Source: Pseudomonas sp. ADAK13
Lineage (GTDB): Bacteria; Pseudomonadota; Gammaproteobacteria; Pseudomonadales; Pseudomonadaceae
Reading direction: 5' to 3'
NCBI RefSeq assembly: GCF_012935715.1
Contig: NZ_CP052860.1
Coordinates: 5,022,001-5,086,000 of the forward strand
Length of the DNA stretch: 64,000 bases
Position 1 is the first letter of the stretch. Each line of letters starts with the position of its first letter. Shown in pieces: positions 53,016 through 63,700 of this stretch. Position numbers and translations under genes: made by a program. The notes beneath the pieces are model-generated. The model made no database searches and was not told the origin of the DNA. It saw nothing but the letters and a program-made list of their open reading frames with translations.

Positions 53016-53384
53016 CTGCTGACGAAACGCGGTCAACACCATTTTCTTGCGCCGGGCACGCGGGTCCCAACCTCGGGTTCCCCGTTCTGTCATCTTCAAC
53101 CCTTCTCGCCACGGCCCCTGACGCCTCCAGCCCGGTGCTCGAAACCCGGGCTGAAACCTCGCTGTCACCTCACCCCCAAACCGTTCAAAAGTGTGACCAA
53201 AACACCCGAGAATCTTTTTAAAAATCAAGCCGTTCCTCCCGAGGTTTTTTCCTTTGACTGTCATCGGATGCTGCGAGATTTCATACCCATGGCCTCACCC
53301 CCGGTGACCCCCGGAACACAGCCTGGGACCGAAGCCATAGCGTCATCTACCCCAACGTACAAACACGACGAAAGGAGCTTCTTC
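53016..53384 (+). other. Gene-free stretch before the DING gene
   Basis: About 370 bases with no convincing gene. It contains three isolated CTGTCAT/C half-sites at 53087, 53162 and 53258, which resemble half of a Pho box, but none is paired with the expected 11-base spacing. The end carries AAAGGAG (53371-53377), the ribosome site of the DING gene. The promoter of that gene probably lies here, but I cannot place it. Confidence 0.5.
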
Positions 53385-54608
53385 ATGTTTAAGCGCAACG
53401 TTCTCGCGGTATCCATGACCCTCGCTGCACTGTGCTCGGCCCAGGCTGCAATGGCTGACGTCAACGGCGGCGGCGCCACCCTGCCACAACCGCTGTACCA
53501 GACTGCCGGCGTATTGACTGCCGGTTTCGCCCCGTACATCGGCGTGGGCAGCGGCAACGGCAAGGCTGCTTTCCTGAACAACGACTACAGCAAGCTGGAC
53601 GCCACCGTCACCGGCAAGAACGTGCACTGGGCAGGCAGCGATTCCAAGCTGTCTTCTACCGAGCTGAGCAACTACGTGTCTGCCCATGGTTCTGCCTGGG
53701 GCCCGCTGATCCAAGTGCCTTCGGTGGCCACTTCGGTTGCCATTCCGTTCAACAAGGCCGGTGTGGCGGGTAAAACCGTCAACCTCAGTGTCAACGATCT
53801 GTGCGGTGTATTCTCGGGTCGTCTGACTACCTGGAACCTGATCCCGGACTCCGGCCGTACCGGCCCGATCACCGTGATCTATCGCAAAGAAAACAGCGGC
53901 ACCACCGAGCTGTTCACGCGCTTCCTGAACGCCAAGTGCAGCCCGGCCCTGGAAGGCGGCACCTTCGCCGTGACTCAGGCCTTCGGCAGCAGCTTCTCCG
54001 GCGGCTTGCCGGCCGGCGCACTTAACCCATTGCAACAAGCCAACCCGGCCGGTGGTTTCTACGCCGACACCAGCGCTGGCGTAATGAGCACGCTGAACGC
54101 TGCTGACGGCCGCATCACTTACATGAGCCCGGATTACGCGGCCGCTACCCTGGCCGGTCTGGATGACGCCACCAAGGTGGCAACCGTCGCCGGTGTTTCG
54201 CCTGCTCCAGGCAACGTGTCGGCGGCAATCGGCGCGGTGGCTGTACCTGCCATCGCCAACCGTACCCTGCCCAACAACTGGGTCCCAGTGTTTGCGGCTA
54301 CCACCAGCGCTACCGACCCAAGCGTCGTCGCCTACCCAAGCACCGGTTACCCAATCCTGGGCTTCACCAACGTGGTGTTCAGCCAGTGCTACGCCAACGC
54401 TGACCAGACCTCCCAGGTCCGCACGTTCTTCACCCGTCATTACAACACCAACGCGTTCAGCAGCAACGATACGGCTATCCGCAATAACCGCTTCGTGCCA
54501 CTGCCAACCACCTGGAAAACCGCAATCAACGACACCTTCCTCAGCGCTGGCAGCGACCTGAGCATCGGCAAGTCGAACATCTGCAACGGTATTGGTCGTC
54601 CGCTGTAA
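53385..54608 (+). CDS. DING family phosphate-binding exported protein (PstS-like)
   Basis: 407 residues from ATG 53385, eight bases after AAAGGAG. The signal peptide ends AQAAMA, giving a mature start of DVNGGGATLPQPLYQ, the hallmark of DING proteins (usually DINGGG). The body is a type II periplasmic-binding fold with phosphate-loop segments such as GSGNGKAAFL, WAGSDSKLSS and YRKENSGTTELF. DING proteins bind phosphate tightly, and in P. aeruginosa one is exported by Hxc. The gene stands just after hxcS, so it is the likely cargo. It ends in a strong terminator. Confidence 0.93.
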   Translation: MFKRNVLAVSMTLAALCSAQAAMADVNGGGATLPQPLYQTAGVLTAGFAPYIGVGSGNGKAAFLNNDYSKLDATVTGKNVHWAGSDSKLSSTELSNYVSAHGSAWGPLIQVPSVATSVAIPFNKAGVAGKTVNLSVNDLCGVFSGRLTTWNLIPDSGRTGPITVIYRKENSGTTELFTRFLNAKCSPALEGGTFAVTQAFGSSFSGGLPAGALNPLQQANPAGGFYADTSAGVMSTLNAADGRITYMSPDYAAATLAGLDDATKVATVAGVSPAPGNVSAAIGAVAVPAIANRTLPNNWVPVFAATTSATDPSVVAYPSTGYPILGFTNVVFSQCYANADQTSQVRTFFTRHYNTNAFSSNDTAIRNNRFVPLPTTWKTAINDTFLSAGSDLSIGKSNICNGIGRPL

Positions 54609-54637
54609 CCCAAGCGTTCCACGACCCCGCAACACCG

Positions 54638-54672
54638 ATCAGCAACGGCCTGTGCCGTTGCTGATTTTTTTT
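54638..54672 (+). terminator. Rho-independent terminator of the DING gene
   Basis: ATCAGCAACGGC and GCCGTTGCTGAT form a perfect 12-pair stem with a CTGT loop, followed by a run of eight T (54665-54672). Confidence 0.95.
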
Positions 54673-54793
54673 CGTTAACAGCCTCATATGAACTTTCGAT
54701 GACAGAAGTTCAGTCCCGTCCCTCGCCAACCGCCTAACCCTCATACATGAGCGTGTCTTGCCCCCGGGCGATTACAAATAAGGAAGATTCCTG

Positions 54794-57700
54794 ATGGTCC
54801 GCTGCACACCACTGGTTAACCTGAATGCCCGGGCGCCGCGCGCCCAGACAGTCCTGCGCCTGAAGCCACTGGCCCAGGCCATTGCCTTGTTGATGGTGGC
54901 GGGCAATGCCCATGCCGCTTCGGCGGCGTTCAGTTCCGGCTGGTTTGCCGACAAGGGCGCCTCCCAGGCCACCACGGCGGCACGTCTCGGCGCCGGGCAG
55001 GTGCCGGGGATCCCGGCGTTGAATCAACAGGCAAAGGTCAATCAGCAGCTGGCACGGTCCATCAGCACGTTGAACAACAGCGTCGCGGCGATTGCCGCCC
55101 AGCAGGCGGCTCAGGCGGCCGGCCGGCAGGCTGCGCTTGGCCAGGTCTCGACGATTCCCGATGGCCTGGGCAAAGGTGGCCTGCAGGTCGACAATAGCCT
55201 GACCCAAGGCTGGGTCAATGCCAAAGGGCCGACCCAAAGCCAGGCCGGCGGCAAGACCACGGTGACCATCGAGCAGACCGCCGACAAGGCGATCCTCAAC
55301 TGGGAAACCTTCAACGTCGGGCGCAACACCACGGTGGATTTCCAGCAGCAGTCCAACTGGGCCTTGCTCAACCGGGTCAACGATCCCAACGCACGGCCCA
55401 GCGAGATTCAGGGTCAGATCACCGGCGCCGGAACGGTGATGATCATGAACCGTAACGGCGTGGTCTTCAGCGGCACCAGCCAGGTCAACGTGCGCAACCT
55501 GGTGGCCGCCGCCGCCAACATCACCGATGAGCAGTTCACCCAGCGCGGGATTTACGTCGACATCAACGGCTCCCAGCCGACCTTTACTGATGCCGCGGGC
55601 AAGGTCGAGGTGCAACGTGGCGCGCTGATCCAGACCCACACCCCGACGCTGTCCACCGACTCCGGCGGCTACGCCTTGCTGTTGGGCTCCGAGGTCGAGA
55701 ACGCCGGCACGATCATCACCGCCAAGGGCCAGACCACCCTGGCCGCTGGCGACAGCTTTTATATTCGCCGTGGCGTGGGCACCTCGGGTAACCAGAACTC
55801 CACCACCCGTGGCAACGAAGTGGCCACCAGCCTCAAGCCGGGCAGCGGTGCGGGCAAGGTGAGCAACAATGGGCTGATATTGGCTGCTACGGGCGATATC
55901 ACCCTGACCGGGCACCAGGTGCAGCAAAACGGCGTGGCCCTGGCCAGCACTTCGGTGGACAACCGGGGCACCGTCCACCTGCTCAACTCGGTCACCGATA
56001 CCACGGGCAGCGTGACCCTGGGGCAGGGCAGCACCACTGCAATCCTTCTCGACAACACCGGCAACACGGCGCTTAACAGCCAGCGCGACAACGGCCTGAT
56101 CAACCTCGATGGCCGCCCGGACGCGGTCAATATGGCCACCGGGCGCTTCAACAACCTGAGCACGGTCAGTGACCGTATCGATCAGTCCCGGGTGGAGATC
56201 GTCAGCGGCGGCACCGTGGAGTTCAAGGACGGCTCGATCACCCTGGCCACCGGCGGCCAGGTCGCGGTGACGGCGGGCCAGCGCAGCCTGGTGCGTGACG
56301 GAGCGATGATCGATGTGTCCGGCGCGATTGGCGTCAAGGTGTCGATGGAATCCAACAACATCAAGATCAACGTCCAGGGTAACGAACAGCGCGATGCGCC
56401 GGTCAACCGTGACGGCGGCCAGTTGATCAACAACAATGTGTGGGTTGATCTGCGTGACTTGGTGTTTGTGCCTGCGGGCACCAACGGCTACGCCACCGAT
56501 CGCTGGTACACCGCCGGTGGCCTGCTGGAAGTCGGCGGTTACCTCGGCACCCAGGGGCATACCGTCAGCGAGTGGATGGCCCAGGGCGGCACGCTGACGT
56601 TTACCGGCAAGGAAGTGGTGACCGAGCAGGGCGCCCAGTTCAACCTGTCGGGCGGTACGATTGATGTGCAGGACGGCTACATCCGGCAAAGCTGGCTCAA
56701 GGGCCCGGACGGCCGCCTCTATGAGCTGTCCAAAGCACCGGGGGACATTCTCTACTCGGGTTTCTACAAGGGCTTTGAAGACACCAGCGCCCGCTGGGGC
56801 CGCACCGACCATTACTACAACCCGCTGATTGCCGCGCAGCAACGCTACGAGGCGGGTTACACCGTAGGCCGCGACGCGGGCAAGCTGGTGATCGGCACCA
56901 CCAGCGCGGTGCTTGAAGGCCAATTGATCAGCGACGTGTTCCATGGCGATCGCCAGAGCAGCACCCCGACGATCAACATCGATGGCTATCAGCAGTCGCA
57001 AAAGGCTGCCGCGCAACGCGCGCAACTGATCATCGGCAGCTACACACCGGTGTTCAATAAAAGTACCGGCACCTTGCGCTACAACCTGAACCCGGTGACC
57101 GGCGAGATTCTGTTCGAGCCCGGCGCGCAAAAGATCGCCGATGGCCTGGACCTGGACACGGCCTTGCCCGCTGACCGCCAGGGCAAGGTGATGCTTGACA
57201 GTGACCAACTCAACGGCTTCGAACTGGGCGCGATCAAAGCCGCCGCCGCGCAACAGATCAACGTCAACGGTGCGCTTAAAGTGGCCGACGGTGGCGACAT
57301 CACCCTGTTTGCGCCTCGGGTGGCGGTCAACGCCAATCTGACTGCCCACGGTGGCAGCCTCAATGCGGGCAACCTGCTTAACCAGCCGGACAGAGATCGC
57401 AACATGGTTGTCGGCGATGTGTACCTGCTGCCAACGGCAGGTACCCAGGCTTGGGTCAAGGTGACCGAGGGGGCCAGGCTGGATGCTTCCGGGCGCTGGA
57501 GCAACCTGGCGCAGGACGGCGTCAACAACGCCGGCGCGGCGTATCTGAATGGCGGCAAGGTGTCGCTGCGCAGCACCGGCGATGTGCAACTGGCGCCAGG
57601 CAGTGTGGTGGACGTGTCCTCCGGGGCCACCCTTGGCCTGGACGGCAAGGTCATCGGTGGCAAGGGCGGCAGCGCGACCCTGGCGGCCTTGAACGCGCTT

Positions 57701-60700
57701 GAGCTGGGCAGCGAGATTCGCGGTTACGGTGTCAGCGGCGGCGGCACGCTGGCCGTACAGGCGCGCAAGGTGCAGATTGGCGATAACGCCGGTTCGCCGG
57801 GCGACGACACCCTGCACCTGGCAGGGGACTTCTTCAACAAGGGCTTCTCGGCTTACGACATTACCGGCAACGAAGGGCTGCTGGTCACTGACGGCACCCG
57901 GGTCGATGTGTCCATGCCGGTCTACCGTTTGGGCGAACAGGCTCTGTCCACCCCAAGCGGCAGCGACCCGACCACGGCGCTGGAGCGCTGGACACCTGGG
58001 CTGTACCAGGAAGACGCCGTCAAAGGCGTGCTGACTCAACGCCGTGGCGCCAGCCTGAACCTCAACGCCGGTACCACCATCGCTTCAGGCGCGCTGGCCG
58101 CGACCACCGCCCTGACCGTCGGCAAAGGCGCGGTGATTAGCGTCGACCCCGGCCAGGGGATCAACCTGCGCAGCATCGGCCAATTGACCGTCGACGGCAC
58201 GCTCAATGCCTGGGGTGGCACGGTGAGCCTGGCGGGCTTGAGCAGCGCTGACTCCACACAAGTCGAAGGCAATGGCCATGGCCGCTCGATCTGGGTCGGC
58301 GAAACAGCGGTGATTGACGTGGCCTCGCGGGCGGTGACCGCTGTTGACAATCGTGGCGGTGTGTATGGCCAGGTGCGTAATGGCGGCCAGATCACCGTCG
58401 GTGGCGATGTTGATCCGGTCACCGGCATAGCCAAGGCCAGCGACCTGTTTGTGGTGGTGCGCGAAGGTGCACGCCTGGATGCGTCCGGCAGCCAGGCGCT
58501 GCTCGATCTGCCGGGCCAGGGCCGCGCGCTGGTGGCCAGTAACGGCGGCAACATTGCTTTTGCTTCCAACAACGGGTTGTACCTGGACGGCAGTTTCGTG
58601 GCCAATGCCGGTGGCGCCGGAGCGGCCGGCGGGCGTCTGGCGCTGGCACTGGAGTCGCCGTATTACTTGAAGCTGCACGTCAAGGACCGTGTGCTGCCGG
58701 TCCGTGAACTGGTGATCAACCGTCAACATCAGGCCAGCGCCTTGCCCGACAACGCAGAAGCGGCGGCAGACGCGTTGATTTACGGTCACGGCGCACTCGG
58801 AATTGACCAGATTCAGGCCGGTGGTTTTGACAACCTGACAGTGCTGGTGCGGGGGGCGTTGAACGTTGACGGTGATGCCTCGCTGCACATGGGGCAAAGC
58901 CTGCAGCTGTATTCCGGCGGTATTGGCCTGACCCGTAACGCGAACCCGACTTCGCAGATTAATCTCAGTGCTCCCCATGTGCTGCTCAGCGGCTTGCTTG
59001 AGCCGGACAAGCCCGGGATGGAAGCGTGGACCCGGGCGTATATCCGCGATACCTCGCCGACTTTCCGCAGCCAGGGCGTTTTGACCGTCGACAGCGACTT
59101 ACTGGACATCCGCGACCGCTTCGCCTTTGGTGCCGATCAGGGCTTCGATCAGGTCCGGCTCAACAGCCGTGGCGACCTGCGCTTCCTGGCGGGGAGCGAC
59201 GGCGGCAATACGCCCAGCGGCTTCAGTACCCTCTTGAGTTCGGCGGGCGACATGACCCTGCGCGCCGCGCGCATCTACCCGGGCTCCGAGATCAAGGCCC
59301 AAGTGCTGGTGGGCGGTATCGGCGTCAACGGCAATCAAATGATCTTCGACCCGACGCGCACCCTGACGATTGAGAAGGTCGGCGATGACAATGGCGTTGC
59401 ACCGGACTCGGTGTTCGGGCGCCTGCAACTGGGTGCCGCCACCATCAAGCAGGGCGGCGTATTGCGTGCGCCGCTGGGGTTGATCGAACTCGGTAACCTG
59501 GGCAGTACCCAGGTCGAATTGCTGCCCGGCAGCCTGACCTCGGTCAGCGCCAAGGGCCTGGTGTTGCCGTATGGCGGCACCGTGGATGGCCAGGTTTATC
59601 GCTATAACGGCAAGACCGTGGTCTTCACCGGGCAGGGCGGGATCGGAGCGACCAACAGTGGAGAGCTGTCGGTCGGGGTGATTTTGGGCGGCAAGTCGGT
59701 GGACGTATTGCCCGACGCCACGCTCGACCTGTCCGGTGGCGGCGAATTGTTGGGTGCCGGCTTTATTTCCGGGCGCGGCGGTTCCACCGATGCGCGTTTC
59801 AACCCGCTGGTGCAGTTCGGGGCCAATGGCGGTTTCACCTTGCCGGGGCTGAGCACCAACCCGGTCTATGCCATCGTGCCGGGCGTGCAATCAGGCTATG
59901 CGCCGGTGGCTGGCGAAGCCGGCGCCAGTACCCCGCTGCTGGGCCAGCAGATCACCATCGGTGTCGGCGTGCCGGGATTGCCTGCAGGCACCTACACCTT
60001 GATGCCGTCCACCTATGCATTGAAACCGGGGGCCTTCCGGGTTGAGATCAACGGTCTCGCGGCACAGGGCAGCGACGGCGCCACCACGCTGATGCGCAAC
60101 GGTTCGTGGTCGACGGCCGGGCAACTGTCGATTATCAACACCGGCATTCACAACAGCGTGAATAGCCAGGTGATCCTGACCTCGGCCGACACCTTGCGCC
60201 GCTACTCCCAGTACAACGAAACCAGCTACGCTCAGTTCGCCATTGCCGATGCCGCCAGGCTCGGTGTACCACGGCCAATGCTGGAAGTGGACGCCAAAAC
60301 CCTCAAGCTGGCGTTTAACGGCGGCGGGGGCAAAGAGACGTTCTCGTTCCAGGGCGTTGGCAACTTTGAAGCGGCGAAAGGCGGCTACGGCGGCACGGTG
60401 GGTGTGATCAACCTGGGCGGTAGCACTGCCGAGAGCCGAGAGACCCAGATCGTTGATGCCAACAGTCCCTTGCCAGCCTACGAGGGCCTGACCCTCACCG
60501 CCCAAAGCCTTAATAATCTGGGCGCCAAGCGCCTGATTATTGGCGGTTTGACCCAAGTGGAATATGGCCGTAACGGTAATATCATCCAATTCCCCTACGG
60601 CTCTAACACCGTGGGTTACGGAATCACCCTGCGCAGCGGTGCAAGCCTGTCGGCGCCGGAAGTGATCATGGTGTCGGGCACCGGCGATATCGTGGTCGAG

Positions 60701-63700
60701 CAGGGCGCTTCGATCAGTACTCTTGGGCGCGGTGCGGCGGCCTATGACGCGCGTGACGGCTTTGTTTATAAGGGCGTGCCAAGCATGCTGGCCGTGTCCA
60801 ACGGCCTGCTCAATGTGCTGCCTTACGTAAACCTGACCAATAACCCCTCGGGCGGAATCAAGATCGGCGTGTGCCCGAGCGGCAATTGCTCGGGCCAGAC
60901 CTCGATCTATTCCGAGGGCAGTATCATCGCGGCGACCGACACCGCTCTGCAGCTGGACGACCAGGTGCGCTACGGAACCCGCCACCTGGCGCTGGCCCTG
61001 AGCAATATCAACGTCGGCAGCGCGGCGGGGCTGGCCGATGCCGCTGCGCGCAATGTGTTGCCATCAGGCCTGACCCTTAACCAGCAAGTGCTCGAACGCT
61101 TGATGCGCGGAGACACCCAGGCCGGTGCTCCGGCGCTGGAAACCCTGCAACTGTCGGCCGGCCAGGCGTTCAACTTCTACGGCACCACCACCCTTGATAC
61201 TTATGATTCGGTGACCGGCAAGTCGTTGCTGAGCAATCTGGTGCTGTCGACGCCGGCGATCTACGGTTCGGGCAATGCCGATGATGTGGCGAGCATTCAC
61301 ACCGCCAACCTGATTTGGCAAGGCGCCACAGGCGGGCCTGGCGCGGTCATCAAGAACGGTGCCGGTAATGGCAGCGGACGCCTGGATATCAACGCCGAGT
61401 GTATCGAGTTCGGTTATGGGCCTTTTGCCCAGGCAAACACCAACACGGTCTTTGACCGTTTGGTACTGGGCTTTGCCAACGTCAACCTGAATGCCAGCGA
61501 GCGGATTACGGCCAACTACAAAGGCAGCCTGTCGGTGTATCAACGCCAGGGCGCGTATGACCCGGTCACCGGTTTTGCCTACAGCGGCGGCAACCTCAAC
61601 ATCGTGACGCCGCTGATGACCGGTGAAGGCGGCTCGCTGAACCGCATCACCGCTGGCGGCACGATTGATGTCGCAGGGGCTGCCGACACCCGTGGTGCGG
61701 CCACAGGCTACGGCGGCGAACTGTCGTTCAAAGGTCAAACCGTTCGCCTGGCCACCGCTGTGGTCTTGCCGAGCGGCAAGGTCACGCTGGAGGCCACTGA
61801 CGATGTGGTGCTGACCGATCAAGCGTTGATCGACGTGGCCGGTCGTGCGGTGGTGTTCAATGACATCACCCAATATGGCGCAGGCGGCGATGTGCTGCTC
61901 GACAGCCGCAATGGCAATATCCGGCAGGCGGCGGGCTCGACCATCGACCTTTCGGCCAAGTACAACCAGGGCGGCAAATTGCGCGCCGTGGCGGTGAATG
62001 CGGCCGGTGGGATAGTCGACCTGCAAGGCAAGATCCTGGGGCGCAGCAGCGGTTACTACAACGCGGGTGGCACCTATGTGCCGTATGCAGGCGGCATCGT
62101 GGAAATCCAGGCCCAGCGCCTGGGCGCCAGTGGCTCGCTGGATCAGCAGTTTGCTGAACTCAACCAGCGCCTGAACCAGGGCGAAGTGTTCGGCGCGCGC
62201 AGCTTCCAGCTCAAGCAGGGCGACCTGACCATCGGCAACGGCCTCAAGGCCAACACCCTCAATGTCTCGGTGGACAACGGCAGCTTGCGTGTCACCGGCT
62301 TGGTGGATGCCAGCGGTGAGCGCGTCGGCAGCATCAACCTGGCGGGCAAAACAGGCCTGACCCTCGACGGCAGTGCAGTGCTGGATGCCCACGGCAGCCA
62401 GGTGCGGGTCGACAGCTACGGCAAGATCATCGACTCACCGAACCGGGCGATGGTGGTGCTGGGGTCCGGCACCGGGCAACTGACCCTGGGCGATGGCGCG
62501 ACGATCGACCTGCGTCACGGCACGGCAGGCACGGCAGGCAATGACGGACGTAATCGCGGCACCCTGGAGTTGAACGCACCGCGCATCAACACCAATGACA
62601 TTGCCATTGATGCCCGTGGCAACCTGACGATCCAAGGCGCACGGGCGATCACCCTCAACGGCATGGCGACTTACGACGATGCGCCGCTGATGACCGACCC
62701 GACCGCCAGCGGCAAGCCGTACCAGGTCATCGATCAGGCGTACCTGGATGGCAAGCACGTGCTGAGCACGGCGTTTATCAACGCCGCGTTGCAAAACACC
62801 ACTCTGTTGAACAACAAACTGGCCGGTTTGAACAACGCCACTTACGCCGACGCGTTCCACCTGCGCCCGGGCGTAGAGATCATCAGCAAGACCCCGGACG
62901 GCGACCTGGTGGTGCAGGGAGATGTCGACCTTTCCGGCTACCGCTACGCCAGCCTCAACCCCAACACTCAGAAAACCTCAGTGTATGGTTCGGGCGAGTC
63001 CGGCAGCCTGACGTTGCGGGCCGGCGGCGACCTGAACATTTATGGCAGCCTCAACGACGGCTTCTCGCCGCCACCGGAAACGATGAATGACAAGGGCTGG
63101 CTGTTACTGGCGGGCCGGGACTTCACCGGCGGCGAGATCATCGTGCCGGGCAATGGCGTGGTCCTGGCCGATGGCACTACCTACATCGGCGGCTCGGTGC
63201 TGAACTACGATTTGCCGATCAAAGGCATGACCGTGGTGGCCGGCACCCGCCTGCCAGCCCGGGCAACGCTGGCCCAGGACCTGACCTTGCCGGCAGGCAC
63301 TGTGCTCGCGGCCGCGATACTGGATGCGTCGGGCACTGTGTTGTTGGCGGCCGGCACGCTGTTGAACCAGCCGTATACCCTGCAAGCCGGGGTGCAACTG
63401 GAGGCCGGCACCTTGCTGAACCAGCCCACCCAACTGCGAGCCATGATCTGGCCCAAAGGCGTGCCATTGCCTGGCTTGAACGGGGCTTTGGACGGGGGCA
63501 AGAATGTCGTCACCCTGGATGGCAATATCGCCCTGGCGCGTGGCGCGCTGATTCCGGTCGGCACCGATGTCAAGCTGGTGGGCGGGGTGGATTCGGTTGA
63601 GTTGCGCCCTGAAGTGGCCGGGCGGCAGGGGCAACTCTGGGCCATTTCCCCGATGCTGGCCGAAGGTTCCCAATCCTGGTCATTGCGTCTGGTCGCCGGG

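Noticed and set aside
53087..53264. Possible Pho boxes before the DING gene
   Set aside because: CTGTCAT-like half-sites occur at 53087, 53162 and 53258 but never as the tandem pair with 11-base period that PhoB needs.
54734..58039. 1101-codon open frame on the minus strand
   Set aside because: It is antisense to the TPS adhesin, has no ribosome site or recognisable domain, and arises from codon bias of the GC-rich sense gene.
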